A stretch of 46,909 nucleotides of DNA, taken from positions 1-46,909 of the forward strand of contig CALVWV010000031.1 of assembly GCA_944368065.1 (NCBI GenBank). Reading direction: 5' to 3'. Origin of the DNA: an uncultured Clostridia bacterium (GTDB taxonomy: Bacteria > Bacillota > Clostridia > Christensenellales > Borkfalkiaceae). The notes under the pieces were generated by a model. The model was not told the origin of the DNA. It saw nothing but the letters and a program-made list of their open reading frames with translations, and searched no databases. The position numbers and the translations under genes were made by a program. Shown one piece after another: positions 16,201 through 27,084 of the stretch (its first letter is position 1; every line of letters begins with the position of its first letter).

Positions 16201-18768
16201 TTATTCTTCGTCGGAGCCGTTCTCTTCGGAAAGGTCTGAAACATCCGCGATATCTTCCTCGGTTGCCGTTTCTTCGGGGACTTCCGCCTCCGCTTCGTCG
16301 TCGCGCTCGGTTACGGCAACGGTGGCAACGGAGCCTTCCTTAAGCTTCATGAGGCGCACGCCGCGCGTATTTCTGCCGATGAGCGAGATGTCCGAGCAAT
16401 GCATGCGGATTATTACGCCCGCATCGGAAATTATCATTATGTCGTCGTCTGCGGTGACCTGCTTGAGGTTTACAAGCTTGCCCGTCGATTCGTTGAACAC
16501 GCCTGCTTTTATGCCTTTGCCCGCCCTGCCCTGAACGCGGTAGTCTTCGAGCGAGCTGCGCTTGCCGTAGCCGCCCGATGTTACGGTGAGAATATCCTTG
16601 CTTTCGTCCACGACGAGCATATCTACAAGCTTGTCGCCTTCGGCAAGCTGCATTGCCTTTACGCCCGCGGTATCCCTGCCCATGGCGCGCACGCCGCTTT
16701 CGGGGAACCTTATGCACTTGCCGTCGGAAGAGGCTATCATGAGCTCGTTATCGCCAGTGGTGAACTGTACGGAGATAAGCTCGTCGCCTTCGTTGAGCCT
16801 TATTGCTATTTTGCCGTTCTTGTTTATGCGGAAGAATTCTTCCACCTTTGTCTTTTTAATCATGCCGCCGCGCGTTGCAAAGGCGATGTAGCCTTCTGCA
16901 TTCTCCTTTATGGGAATCATGGCGGTAATCTTTTCGTCCTGGGCTATGCGGACGATGTTTACTATCGCCCTTCCGCGCGCCGTGCGGGCGGCTTCGGGAA
17001 TTTCGTAGCCCTTTATGGAATATACCTTGCCGAAGCTGGAGAACAGCAGGATATCGTCGTGCGTGGAGGATACGAACATCCTTTCGACAAAGTCTTCATC
17101 CTTGGGTTTGTGCGCCGTAACGCCCATTCCGCCGCGGTGCTGAGCCTTGTACTCGGTTACGGGCAGACGCTTTACATAGCCCGAGTGAGTGAGCGATATG
17201 ACTACGTTTTCCACGGGGATAAGGTCGGCGTCTTCTATCTCGCCGAAGTCTACGGCGATCTCCGTCTTGCGCTCGGAAGGGTACCTCTTCTTTATGTCGA
17301 GAAGGTCGTTCTTTATAATCTCGAGCACGCGGCTTTCGTTGGCGAGAATATCCTTAAAGTCGGCTATCTGCGCTTCGAGCTGGGAAAGTTCGTCGGTGAG
17401 CTTATCAACTTCGAGGTGGGACAGCCTGTAAAGCCTGAGTTCGGCAACGGCGTTGGCCTGGCGCTCGTCGAGGACGAAGTTTGCCATCAGCTTTTCAACG
17501 CAGTCAGTCTTGTCTTTGGCGGTTTTGCATATTTCAACGACTTCGTCTATGCTTGCCTGGGCTATTACGAGACCGCGCAATATGTGCGCCCTCTCTTCCG
17601 TCTTGCCGAGGTCGTACTTTGTCCTGCGGACTATTATATCCTTCTGGTGCTCGAGGTAATAATAGATGCATTCCTTGAGGTTTAACACCTTGGGAGTGCC
17701 GTCCACGAGCGCGAGCATTATTATGCCGTCGGATACCTGCAGGTTGGTGTGCTTGTATAAAAGGTTCAGAACTACCTGCGCGTTGGCGTCCTTCTTTATT
17801 TCTATTACAATTCGCATGCCGTCGCGGTCGCTCTCTTCGCGGATATCGGATATGCCCTCTATGCGCTTGTCTTTTACGAGGTCGGCGATGGTTTCGATAA
17901 GTTTTGCCTTGTTTACCTGATAGGGTATTTCGGTTACTATTATGCGAGTGCGCGTCTGGTTGCCGCTCTGGTAGTCCTCTATTTCGCACTTGGAGCGGAT
18001 TATGATGTTGCCGCGGCCGGTGCGGTAAGCCTTTCTTATGCCGCTTCTGCCCATTATCATGGCGCCCGTAGGGAAGTCGGGGGCGGGAATGTACTGCATG
18101 AGCTCGTCGACGTCTATTTCGGGATTGTCTATCATGGCGATAACGCCGTCTATAACCTCGCCGAGGTTGTGGGGCGGTATATTTGTAGCCATGCCCACCG
18201 CAATGCCGTCAGAGCCGTTTACAAGCATGTTGGGGAAGCGCGAAGGAAGCACCGAAGGCTGCATGCCGGTATCGTCGAACGTGGGGTAGAAGTCAACCGT
18301 CTCTTTATCGAGGTCGCGGAGCATTTCGGCGGCAAGTTTTGACAGCCTTGCCTCGGTGTACCTCATCGCCGCAGGGGGGTCGCCGTCCACCGAGCCGAAG
18401 TTGCCGTGGCCTTCGATAAGCGGGAAGTTTATGGAGAAATCCTGCGCAAGCCTTACGAGCGCGTCATACACGGATCTGTCGCCGTGGGGATGATATTTAC
18501 CTAAGCAATCGCCGACGATACGCGCGCATTTGCGGAACGGCTTATCGTTGTACAGGCCGAGTTCGTGCATCGAATAAAGTATTCTGCGGTGAACGGGCTT
18601 CAAGCCGTCGCGCACGTCGGGTATGGCGCGCGATACGTTTACCGCCATGGCGTAGGCGATGAACGAACGCTTTAATTCTTCGTCCACCTCCACGTCGAGC
18701 ATTTTGGTCATTGAAAGGGTCTTTTTAAACTCTTCGGTAAGCTCGGGGCTGGTTTCTTTTTTAGCCAT
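16201..18768 (-). CDS. gyrA: DNA gyrase subunit A
   Basis: An 855-residue subunit that breaks and rejoins DNA during negative supercoiling. The catalytic tyrosine is in the [10 protein letters not shown] motif. The quinolone-resistance region is present ([17 protein letters not shown]). The C-terminal beta-pinwheel contains a GyrA-box variant QHRGGMGV, which supports gyrase rather than ParC, and ends in a long acidic tail. It follows gyrB by 11 bp, with the ribosome binding site AAGGAG formed right at the gyrB stop, so the two are co-transcribed. Confidence 0.97.
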   Translation of the reverse strand: MAKKETSPELTEEFKKTLSMTKMLDVEVDEELKRSFIAYAMAVNVSRAIPDVRDGLKPVHRRILYSMHELGLYNDKPFRKCARIVGDCLGKYHPHGDRSVYDALVRLAQDFSINFPLIEGHGNFGSVDGDPPAAMRYTEARLSKLAAEMLRDLDKETVDFYPTFDDTGMQPSVLPSRFPNMLVNGSDGIAVGMATNIPPHNLGEVIDGVIAMIDNPEIDVDELMQYIPAPDFPTGAMIMGRSGIRKAYRTGRGNIIIRSKCEIEDYQSGNQTRTRIIVTEIPYQVNKAKLIETIADLVKDKRIEGISDIREESDRDGMRIVIEIKKDANAQVVLNLLYKHTNLQVSDGIIMLALVDGTPKVLNLKECIYYYLEHQKDIIVRRTKYDLGKTEERAHILRGLVIAQASIDEVVEICKTAKDKTDCVEKLMANFVLDERQANAVAELRLYRLSHLEVDKLTDELSQLEAQIADFKDILANESRVLEIIKNDLLDIKKRYPSERKTEIAVDFGEIEDADLIPVENVVISLTHSGYVKRLPVTEYKAQHRGGMGVTAHKPKDEDFVERMFVSSTHDDILLFSSFGKVYSIKGYEIPEAARTARGRAIVNIVRIAQDEKITAMIPIKENAEGYIAFATRGGMIKKTKVEEFFRINKNGKIAIRLNEGDELISVQFTTGDNELMIASSDGKCIRFPESGVRAMGRDTAGVKAMQLAEGDKLVDMLVVDESKDILTVTSGGYGKRSSLEDYRVQGRAGKGIKAGVFNESTGKLVNLKQVTADDDIMIISDAGVIIRMHCSDISLIGRNTRGVRLMKLKEGSVATVAVTERDDEAEAEVPEETATEEDIADVSDLSEENGSDEE

Positions 18769-18779
18769 AAACTAACTCC

Positions 18780-20723
<1,944 letters not shown>

Positions 20724-20770
20724 TTATTTTTCACCTTACGGCTTCTGATATATAAAACTATCTCATATAT

Positions 20771-20799
20771 ATATTACCATATTATATAATCGCTGTCAA
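20771..20799 (-). promoter_or_regulatory. gyrB-gyrA promoter
   Basis: Minus-strand consensus TTGACA (20799-20794), a 17-bp spacer and TAATAT (20776-20771). The spacer is A+T-rich and itself contains TATAAT. Confidence 0.8.
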
Positions 20800-20879
20800 C
20801 TTCTGCCGCGTTTTTTTGCTTTTGCGGCATACAAAAAAGGGCGTTTGCACATACTTTTTACAGCAAAAAAGGGGGAATT

Positions 20880-21038
20880 ATGACTGAAGGAAAAATGCGC
20901 GCGTTTTTATGCGGAAACACCGCGTTCAAAGACGGGTTTGAATGCCCCGCCTGCGGCAATCACGTATGCCGCAGCTGCGCTGCAAGCTGGGGCGGGTTGT
21001 GCCCCAACTGCTTTGAAAAACTTTACAGAATAAGCTGA
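20880..21038 (+). CDS. 52-residue Cys-rich zinc-finger protein
   Basis: A short gene on the plus strand between gyrB and the M50 protease gene. The ATG at 20880 follows AAAGGGGG, a strong ribosome binding site, and a bidirectional terminator follows the TGA immediately, which argues that it is a real gene. The 52-residue product has seven cysteines (11, 22, 25, 30, 33, 41, 44) arranged CPACG, then CRSC, then CPNC, plus His28. This is enough for one or two zinc sites of treble-clef, RING or ribbon type. No transmembrane segment is present. I do not recognise the family. It could bind nucleic acid or act as a protein-protein adaptor. Confidence 0.72.
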   Translation: MTEGKMRAFLCGNTAFKDGFECPACGNHVCRSCAASWGGLCPNCFEKLYRIS

Positions 21039-21043
21039 AAAAA

Positions 21044-21084
21044 ACGTGGCGCGCCCGCAGATTCTGCGGGCGCGCCACGTTTTT
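21044..21084. terminator. Bidirectional terminator between the zinc-finger gene and the M50 gene
   Basis: A perfect 17-bp stem (ACGTGGCGCGCCCGCAG and complement) with an ATT loop. It is followed by TTTT on the plus strand and by a run of seven T residues on the minus strand, so it can terminate both convergent units. Confidence 0.9.
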
Positions 21085-21152
21085 AAATTATGGGTCTGAG
21101 CTGATTACTTTTAAGCCGCAACGGATTCGCTCCGACGCTTTTGAATGCGCTT

Positions 21153-21893
21153 TTATTCTTCACAATAACCTTCGGGCAGGTATTCTTTAAGCTGAGAAAG
21201 CCTTTGCTCCCACTTTGCGGCGTTTTCCTCGTCCCCCCTGGCCCTGTAGTAGTCGGCGCGCAGAGATACGAGCATAATGAAAGCCGCGTCATCCTCCGCC
21301 AGCTGCGGAACAGAGTACAAAAGCTCCTCGTCTATGTCTTCAAGCTTTGTGCCTTCGGAGACCATGCCCTGAATTTCAAGCACGCGCAACAGAACTTTTG
21401 CGGAAGGGTCCCCCCTTACCGCTTCGACCGCGGCGAGCATATCCGTTTTGCCGTCGGCATATTCAAGCGGAAGGGCGTTTATCGCAAGAAGATAGAGCGA
21501 CGACGGAGCGACGAAAGAGAGCATTGCAAGCAGTCCGCCGAAGAAAAACGCAGCCGCGCCGAAAGCCAGAAAAACGGCGTTTAAGACAATTCCGCCCAGT
21601 GCCGTTATAATCAGTCTGCCCCTCACATTTTTTGACTTCAGGGGCATAACGGTGCAGCTTGAGGAGGGCAAAAAGGGATTTATCCGGCTGAGCCTGACTT
21701 TCATTCCGCTCATCGCGCCGAAAAGCGCGTGCCCGAGCTCGTGAATTATTACAGAGACGGGGAAGAAAACAATGCAGAGCACGATATAGCCGACAAGCGG
21801 CCACACGCCGCCGTCTTCATAGACGAGCCAGCAGCCGACAGCCGCCAGCGCGAGCGAAAGAACGGCCGCCGTTACAGTAACCGCCGTCCTCAC
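21153..21893 (-). CDS. M50 (site-2-type) membrane metalloprotease with helical C-terminal domain
   Basis: A 246-residue membrane protein. The zinc motif HELGH (residues 51-55) lies in a membrane helix, and ADG (146-148) supplies the third ligand, as in intramembrane site-2 proteases. Four or so hydrophobic helices occupy residues 1-145. The remaining 95 residues are soluble, acidic and helical, ending with an EENAAKWEQRLSQL segment that resembles a TPR-like hairpin. It has no PDZ domain. The start overlaps the Ppx/GppA stop by 4 bp, so it is translationally coupled. Proteases of this fold release membrane-tethered factors, for example SpoIVFB acting on pro-sigma-K; this protein is not clearly SpoIVFB, and its substrate is unknown. 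Confidence 0.82.
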   Translation of the reverse strand: MRTAVTVTAAVLSLALAAVGCWLVYEDGGVWPLVGYIVLCIVFFPVSVIIHELGHALFGAMSGMKVRLSRINPFLPSSSCTVMPLKSKNVRGRLIITALGGIVLNAVFLAFGAAAFFFGGLLAMLSFVAPSSLYLLAINALPLEYADGKTDMLAAVEAVRGDPSAKVLLRVLEIQGMVSEGTKLEDIDEELLYSVPQLAEDDAAFIMLVSLRADYYRARGDEENAAKWEQRLSQLKEYLPEGYCEE

Positions 21894-22756
21894 TTTGCAA
21901 GCCCCTTTAAAAGCACGTAGCCTTCGAGATTGTCGCTTTCGGACACGGTGATATTTTTTGCGCCGAATTTATTAAGAATTCTGTACAGAAGAAGGCAGCC
22001 GCCCGCTATCACGTCTGCACGGCGCACATCCATTCCCTTTATCCCCTTGCGCTGCTCGGGCGTGAGCGCTAAAAGAAGGTCGGCTTCCTCTTTAAGCCAT
22101 TGCTGCGTGAGCACTGTGCCGTCAACCACCTTCGGGTCGTACTTTTCAAGGCCGTGATAAAGCGCCGCAAGGCTCGTCGCCGTGCCGCCCACGCCGTACA
22201 TTTCGGTATCAGAAAGGTCGGGATTATTGTAATCTTCAAGCCGCTCGGCGATTGCGGACTCAAGCGCCGCTTTGTCCTGCCCCGCAATATCGAAAAGGCG
22301 GACGGTGCCGATGTTCACGCTCTTTGAATACGTAGTTCTGCCGCCCTTTTCGACGGTGATTTCCGTACTGGCGCCGCCGAGGTCAACAATGCCGCCGTCT
22401 TTGCCGCGGAGCGCGCCCGCAATGCCGCACGCCGCCTCCTCTTCGCCGCTTATGACGTCGACGTCTATGCCGCACAGCTCCTTTACGCGCTTTACAAACT
22501 CCGCGCCGTTCTTTGCCGAACGCACGGAAGCCGTGGCAAACACGTAAGGAGTGCCCGCGCCGTTGAGCTCCGCCGCGGCGGCGAAAAGCTGGACGGAACG
22601 CGCCGTGCGCTCTATGGCCTCGGGCTTAAGCACGCCGCTGTTTGCAAGACCTTCGCCGAGGCGGGTCGTATCTATCTGCTTATATAAAGTTTTTCCGTCC
22701 GCCATAACCATGAGGCGAACGGAATTCGAACCAACGTCTATCGCTGAAATTTTCAT
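21890..22756 (-). CDS. Ppx/GppA-family phosphatase
   Basis: A 288-residue ASKHA-fold phosphatase acting on exopolyphosphate or pppGpp. It shows the N-terminal phosphate loop IDVGSNSVRLMV, the SGEEEA motif, the second phosphate loop IVDLGGASTEI, and the adenosine-type motif GVGGTATSLA. It is the short form lacking the HD domain and C-terminal region found in E. coli Ppx. It lies 69 bp after divIC, separated from it by a G+C-rich hairpin, and is coupled to the M50 protease gene. A role in (p)ppGpp metabolism is plausible because relA is in the same window, but this is inference. Confidence 0.88.
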   Translation of the reverse strand: MKISAIDVGSNSVRLMVMADGKTLYKQIDTTRLGEGLANSGVLKPEAIERTARSVQLFAAAAELNGAGTPYVFATASVRSAKNGAEFVKRVKELCGIDVDVISGEEEAACGIAGALRGKDGGIVDLGGASTEITVEKGGRTTYSKSVNIGTVRLFDIAGQDKAALESAIAERLEDYNNPDLSDTEMYGVGGTATSLAALYHGLEKYDPKVVDGTVLTQQWLKEEADLLLALTPEQRKGIKGMDVRRADVIAGGCLLLYRILNKFGAKNITVSESDNLEGYVLLKGLAK

Positions 22757-22794
22757 ATTTTTTCTGTAAATATTGTCTTGTTCCCGTAAATGCC

Positions 22795-22816
22795 GCGCGC
22801 CGCATTGCCGGCGCGC
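22795..22816 (-). promoter_or_regulatory. Hairpin between divIC and the Ppx/GppA gene
   Basis: An 8-bp all-G+C stem (GCGCGCCG/CGGCGCGC) with a 6-base loop and no T-tract. It may stabilise the divIC message or reduce readthrough. Confidence 0.45.
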
Positions 22817-22825
22817 CGCGAATTT

Positions 22826-23092
22826 TCAGTTTTTGCCGATGATTTCGTACTCGACGGCAAGCTGATAAAGTGCGTCGTAATCTTTGTAATACTCAAGCTG
22901 GTCCTTAAGACCGCCGGGGTCGTTGATGCTTTCGTAATATTCCGCAATCTGCTGCTCGAGCTCCTTCTTGCGGTTATTCAGATTGACTATAACCACAAGC
23001 TGGTAAATCATTATTGCAACAAGCACTATAAGCAACAGAACTATCGTTACGGTGCCCGCCGCTATAAGGCGGTTGCGCTTCTGTACATTCAT
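22826..23092 (-). CDS. divIC: DivIC/FtsB-like septum formation protein
   Basis: An 88-residue bitopic protein with a basic N-terminus, one transmembrane helix at about residues 10-37 and a coiled coil after it (NNRKKELEQQIAEYYESI), then a short acidic tail containing the GLKDQLEYY segment. Size and layout match DivIC/FtsB, which forms the FtsL-DivIB-DivIC complex of the divisome. The position directly after yabQ reproduces the yabP-yabQ-divIC order of Bacillus subtilis and supports the call, because the sequence itself is short and poorly conserved. The gap to yabQ is only 5 bp. Confidence 0.82.
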   Translation of the reverse strand: MNVQKRNRLIAAGTVTIVLLLIVLVAIMIYQLVVIVNLNNRKKELEQQIAEYYESINDPGGLKDQLEYYKDYDALYQLAVEYEIIGKN

Positions 23093-23097
23093 TAAGA

Positions 23098-23484
23098 TTA
23101 CCTCTCGGATTTGCCAAAGCGGCGCGGCTTTTGCGCGCTTTTAAAACTTTTTACTACTTTGGTAGTTCTATTATACAATTTATTTATCAAAAAAGCAACC
23201 ATTATGTGAAAACTTTTGATATACAGCGCCGCGCCGAGCAGGCAGGATGCAAGCATATACAGCCTTACATCGGGAAAAGAGAAGAAAACCGAACAGAAAA
23301 TGAAGGACGCAGAGAGCGCGGCGGCGTAAATAACGTCGCAGACAGCGGTTACAACCTTGTCCTTAAGCGTGCGCTTTGCCTTCGGCGCGCCGCATGCCGC
23401 GCGGCGGATTATGTAAAGTGCGTCGTAAACTATGCCGCTTAAAACGCCGCAGGCAAGGCAGATTATGAATATTTTAAACTGCAT
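23098..23484 (-). CDS. yabQ: Spore cortex biosynthesis protein YabQ
   Basis: A membrane protein of 128 residues with about four hydrophobic segments and a basic C-terminal tail (KSAQKPRRFGKSER). The N-terminal pattern MQFKIFIICLACGVLSGIVY with ALYIIRR is typical of YabQ, which is needed for spore cortex formation. The frame continues upstream to an ATG at 23535, but that ATG directly follows a terminator-like hairpin and T-run with no ribosome binding site, so the ATG at 23484 is preferred. It lies between yabP and divIC, the same order as in Bacillus. Confidence 0.83.
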   Translation of the reverse strand: MQFKIFIICLACGVLSGIVYDALYIIRRAACGAPKAKRTLKDKVVTAVCDVIYAAALSASFIFCSVFFSFPDVRLYMLASCLLGAALYIKSFHIMVAFLINKLYNRTTKVVKSFKSAQKPRRFGKSER

Positions 23485-23535
23485 ACTTGAACTTTTGCCC
23501 TGATTGCGCAGAAAATAACGCGCCTTCGGGTACAT

Positions 23536-23569
23536 AAAAAAATTTTATCGCGCGGCAAGCAGCCGCGCG
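23536..23569 (-). terminator. Terminator-like hairpin between yabP and yabQ
   Basis: Minus-strand 8-bp stem CGCGCGGC/GCCGCGCG with a 5-base loop, then ATAAAATTTTTTT. It should end or attenuate yabP transcription, leaving yabQ-divIC partly independent. Confidence 0.7.
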
Positions 23570-23597
23570 GATTTTATTCGGCTTTGACGCTTCGGCG

Positions 23598-23852
23598 TTA
23601 CTTGAAAAGCTTCTGCGCGAGCTTTATGCCCTTGCCCGCGTACTTTACGCCCGTTATCTCGCCCGTGGCGGCAAACGCGCCGCTGCCCTTGGAAAAAGCT
23701 ACTATTTTGAGCGAGCTGCCCGCCACTATTATTCTGCCGCCCGAATAGCTTAAAATTATCTGCGAGTGGGTAAACCCGTCCACGCTGTCTATGCCAGTGG
23801 CGGAAATTTTTTTGCACTCCTCTATAAGCAATGTATGCGCAACGCCTTCCAA
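23598..23852 (-). CDS. yabP: Sporulation protein YabP
   Basis: An 84-residue soluble protein matching the YabP family: a central beta-rich segment with SQIILSYSGGRIIVAG, followed by LKIVAFSKGSGAFAATGEI. YabP is a forming-spore protein needed for normal coat and cortex assembly. The start is a TTG at 23852 backed by a perfect AAGGAGG five bases upstream; no ATG is available nearby. It is followed by yabQ and divIC. The usual upstream partner yabO (hslR) is not in the window; typA lies upstream instead. Confidence 0.83.
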   Translation of the reverse strand: MEGVAHTLLIEECKKISATGIDSVDGFTHSQIILSYSGGRIIVAGSSLKIVAFSKGSGAFAATGEITGVKYAGKGIKLAQKLFK

Positions 23853-23891
23853 AGCCGCCTCCTTATGCGCCGCGTAAAAATTGCGGACGGC

Positions 23892-23922
23892 AAAAAAAAT
23901 ACCGCCGCGTTGCGGCAGTATT
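23892..23922 (-). terminator. typA terminator
   Basis: Minus-strand stem AATACTGCCGC/GCGGCGGTATT (one G-T pair) with a 3-base loop followed by a run of T residues. It begins about 40 bp after the typA stop. Confidence 0.85.
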
Positions 23923-23962
23923 TATATATGCTTGTTTATTGCGTTTTATGCGGACAACGCCA

Positions 23963-25795
23963 TTATGCGTTGCCCTTCCTGAGCTTGGCGTTTGCCTTTG
24001 CGCGCAGCTCGCTGTCGAGAATGCGCTTTCTTATGCGTATGTTCTTGGGAGTGATTTCAAGAAGTTCGTCGTCGGCGATGAATTCAAGGCACTCTTCAAG
24101 GCTCATGCGCTTGGGGGTAATGAGCCTCAACGCATCGTCGCTGGAGGACGAACGCGTGTTGGTAAGGTGCTTCTGCTTGCAGACGTTTACGTTTATGTCT
24201 TCGTTCTTGGGGCTTTCGCCTATTACCATGCCCTCATATACCGCCGTGCCGGGTCCTATGAACAATGTTCCGCGTCCCTGCGCGTTGTAAAGTCCGTACG
24301 TTACCGCTTCGCCCGTTTCGAATGCGACGAGCGAACCTGTGCTCCTGCGCGAGAACTCGCCCTTGTAAGGCTGATACTCGAAGAATATGCTGGAGAACAC
24401 GCCTTCGCCCTTGGTGGAGGTCAAAAACTCGCTCTTGTAGCCGAAAAGTCCGCGGGCGGGGATTATGAATTCGAGGCGGGTGCGGCTGCCTACCGCGCTC
24501 ATGTGCAGAAGTTCGCCCTTCCTTTCGCCCATGCTCTGGAATACGGCGCCCGAATATTCGTCGGGAACGTCTACTATAAGCCTTTCCATAGGCTCGCACT
24601 TGACGCCGTTTATCTCCTTGAAGAGAACGCGGGGCGTGGATACCTGGAATTCGTAGCCCTCCCTGCGCATGTTTTCGATAAGTATGGAAAGGTGCATTTC
24701 GCCCCTGCCGCATACGCGGTAGCTGTCTGCGGACTCCGTTTCCTCTACGCGGAGGGAAACGTCCTTCAGAAGTTCGCGGAAAAGCCTTTCGCGAAGGTGC
24801 CTCGTGGTTACCCACTTGCCCTCTTTGCCCGCAAAAGGCGAATCGTTTACGGAGAACGTCATTTCAACCGTAGGCTCTGAAATCTTTACGAACTTGTGCG
24901 CTTCCACGCAGTCGGGCGAGCATACGGTGTCGCCTATGTTTATTTTTTCAAGGCCTGAAAAGCATACGATATCGCCGGCGATAGCCTTTTCGCAGGGAAC
25001 TCTGTTGAGTCCTTCTATCTGGTAGAGGTTGGCAATTTTTCCGGGCATCTTCATCTGCTGGTTGTTGTAGTTGGTGACAACTACGCTCTGTCCCTGAAGC
25101 ACTTCGCCGCGCTCTATTCTGCCTATGCCTATGCGGCCGACGTAGTCGTTATAGTCAATGGAGGATACAAGGAGCTGCGCGCCGCCCTTTTCGTCCACTT
25201 CCATGGGAGGAATGTGAGAAATTATTGTATCGAACAGCGGAATAAGGTCCTTGCCGGGGGTGTTGAGGTCAAGCGTCGCCGTGCCGTTTCTGCCCGAGCA
25301 CCATACCACGGGGCTCATGAGCTGGTCGTCTGTTGCGTCGAGCTCCATCAGAAGCTCAAGAATTTCGTCCTGAACTTCGGAGAGGCGGGCGTCGGGACGG
25401 TCTATTTTGTTTACGACTATTATTAGTCTGTGACCCATTTCGAGCGCTTTCTGAACGACGAAACGCGTCTGGGGCATGGGTCCTTCGGCGGCGTCAACGA
25501 GGACGAGCACGCCGTTTACCATCATCATAACCCTTTCAACTTCGCCCGAAAAGTCGGCGTGTCCCGGGGTGTCGACTATGTTGATTTTTACGCCGTTATA
25601 GTGCACAGACGTGTTTTTTGCAAGTATGGTTATGCCGCGCTCGCGCTCGATTGCGTTGGAGTCCATAACCCTTTCTTCTACTGCCTGATTCTCTCTGAAA
25701 GCGTGGCTCTGCTTGAGCATCGCGTCTACAAGCGTGGTCTTGCCGTGGTCGACGTGCGCTATGATTGCCACATTACGTAAATCGTTTCTTATCAT
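23963..25795 (-). CDS. typA: Ribosome-associated GTPase TypA/BipA
   Basis: A 610-residue translational GTPase of the EF-G/LepA superfamily that binds the ribosome and supports growth under stress and at low temperature. G-motifs are [11 protein letters not shown] (G1), ERGITI (G2), DTPGHADF (G3) and NKIDR (G4). EF-G-like domains follow, with the BipA-specific C-terminal domain ([11 protein letters not shown] and the [12 protein letters not shown] region). The length is normal for the family. It has its own promoter (25833-25861) and terminator and appears monocistronic. Confidence 0.96.
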   Translation of the reverse strand: MIRNDLRNVAIIAHVDHGKTTLVDAMLKQSHAFRENQAVEERVMDSNAIERERGITILAKNTSVHYNGVKINIVDTPGHADFSGEVERVMMMVNGVLVLVDAAEGPMPQTRFVVQKALEMGHRLIIVVNKIDRPDARLSEVQDEILELLMELDATDDQLMSPVVWCSGRNGTATLDLNTPGKDLIPLFDTIISHIPPMEVDEKGGAQLLVSSIDYNDYVGRIGIGRIERGEVLQGQSVVVTNYNNQQMKMPGKIANLYQIEGLNRVPCEKAIAGDIVCFSGLEKINIGDTVCSPDCVEAHKFVKISEPTVEMTFSVNDSPFAGKEGKWVTTRHLRERLFRELLKDVSLRVEETESADSYRVCGRGEMHLSILIENMRREGYEFQVSTPRVLFKEINGVKCEPMERLIVDVPDEYSGAVFQSMGERKGELLHMSAVGSRTRLEFIIPARGLFGYKSEFLTSTKGEGVFSSIFFEYQPYKGEFSRRSTGSLVAFETGEAVTYGLYNAQGRGTLFIGPGTAVYEGMVIGESPKNEDINVNVCKQKHLTNTRSSSSDDALRLITPKRMSLEECLEFIADDELLEITPKNIRIRKRILDSELRAKANAKLRKGNA

Positions 25796-25832
25796 ATAAA
25801 CCCTTCAAGCCGTTAAATTTTTTCAGTTAACT

Positions 25833-25861
25833 ATTTTAAAACGTAAATTAAAAATATGCAA
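25833..25861 (-). promoter_or_regulatory. typA promoter
   Basis: Minus-strand TTGCAT (25861-25856), a 17-bp spacer and TAAAAT (25838-25833), 38 bp upstream of the typA ATG. Confidence 0.65.
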
Positions 25862-25938
25862 CCGTAAATGCGCGGCTGCAAAGTTTTTTCTTTTTTTGTA
25901 AAGCAATAAAAAATTTTTATAATTGTTTGCATTTATAA

Positions 25939-25963
25939 GCGCCGCCCGCTGCGCGGGCGGCGC
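25939..25963 (-). terminator. gpsA terminator-like hairpin
   Basis: An 11-bp all-G+C stem (GCGCCGCCCGC/GCGGGCGGCGC) with a 3-base loop lies 24 bp after the gpsA stop. The following minus-strand sequence is TTATAAATG, so termination may be weak. Confidence 0.6.
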
Positions 25964-25986
25964 CGCAACGACAAAGCAAAAAGCAA

Positions 25987-26982
25987 TCAGAATTCAAACT
26001 CGCTTTTGGTCGCCCTGTCGAAAAGTTTTAAGATTATGTTCATGCACTCTTTCGCGCCGTCGCCGCTTTCGAATGCGTGGGATAAAAAGCAGGCTTCGTA
26101 CACAGCTTCGGTTATCGGGAGTTCCACGCCGTGCGCTTCGCCCAGCTTTTTCATTGCTTTTGCCGTCATTACGCCTTCGGCAAGTTTTTCAAACTTGGCG
26201 CCGTGCACCATCATTTCGCCATAGCGGCGGTTGTGCGAATACTCGGAAAACAGCGTCGTTTCGTAGTCGCCGAGGTGGGCAAGACCGTATGCCGACATAA
26301 AGTTGCCGCCCATTGCCTTTATGAGCGTGCCTACTTCGTACGCGCCGCGAGCCATAAGCGGTCCTTTCAGGCTTACGTATCCGCTTCCGTCGAGTATGCC
26401 CGCGGCGATGCCGAGTACGTTTTTCGCCGCCGCGCCTATCTCCGTGCCGATAAGGTCGTTGCCGTAATAAAAGCGTATCAGATTGCTTTTGAAATTATCG
26501 GCAAGGTAGCGCTTTAATTCTTCGTTGGAAGAGTCTATGACCATGCAGTTGGGTATGCCCTTCACGAATGCCTGTATATGCCCGGGGCCTACCCACACGG
26601 CGATTTTTTCGCCCGATATGCCGCTTTCGGTAAGCACCTGGGAAAGGCGCTTGCCCGTAGATTCCTCTATGCCCTTCATGCAGAGCACAAAAATTTTGTC
26701 CTGCACGGGATACTTTATTATCTTCTGCATGAAGCCGCGCAGTCCCTGCGAGCTTATGGAAATTATAATGATATCGCTCTCTTTAAGCGCGTATTCAAGG
26801 TCGCAGGTGAGCTTTATTCTGCCGTCGAGTTCGACGTACTCGTTCCTGCCCGTATTTTTTAAAATTTCGTAAGAGGGTTCGCCTTCGGGGCCCCAGCTTA
26901 TGACGTCGTTGCCCTTTATGGCAGACTGGTACCACGCTATGAACGAGCCCCATCTGCCGCAACCGAGAACGGAAATTTTCAT
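25987..26982 (-). CDS. gpsA: Glycerol-3-phosphate dehydrogenase (NAD(P)+)
   Basis: A 331-residue enzyme that reduces dihydroxyacetone phosphate to sn-glycerol-3-phosphate for membrane lipid synthesis. The Rossmann dinucleotide site is VLGCGRWGSF at the N-terminus, and the catalytic lysine lies in the GAAAKNVLGIAAG motif, with GLAHLGDYETTLFS in the C-terminal domain. The W in GRWG is a common clostridial variant. The frame opens at 27015, but the ATG at 26982 has AAAGAGG at the right spacing and gives the normal N-terminus. It stands between typA and recR without close coupling. Confidence 0.93.
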   Translation of the reverse strand: MKISVLGCGRWGSFIAWYQSAIKGNDVISWGPEGEPSYEILKNTGRNEYVELDGRIKLTCDLEYALKESDIIIISISSQGLRGFMQKIIKYPVQDKIFVLCMKGIEESTGKRLSQVLTESGISGEKIAVWVGPGHIQAFVKGIPNCMVIDSSNEELKRYLADNFKSNLIRFYYGNDLIGTEIGAAAKNVLGIAAGILDGSGYVSLKGPLMARGAYEVGTLIKAMGGNFMSAYGLAHLGDYETTLFSEYSHNRRYGEMMVHGAKFEKLAEGVMTAKAMKKLGEAHGVELPITEAVYEACFLSHAFESGDGAKECMNIILKLFDRATKSEFEF

Positions 26983-27084
26983 ATTATAAACCTCTTTGTA
27001 TGTAAAGCGCCGCAAAAGGGCGCGCTGTATGATTGAACGTTGTGCGCTTTAAGGCACGCACAGATTTTTGCCGCGGATTATTTG

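Noticed and set aside
16399-17685. A 428-codon plus-strand frame opposite gyrA.
   Set aside because: Antisense to GyrA with no supporting start or domain; shadow frame.
22700-22740. GTTCGAA resembling the T-loop of a tRNA.
   Set aside because: It encodes the SNSVRL segment of the Ppx/GppA protein; no cloverleaf can be drawn around it.
23485-23535. Longer yabQ start at 23535.
   Set aside because: That ATG directly follows a hairpin and T-run with no ribosome binding site; the start at 23484 matches the family N-terminus better.
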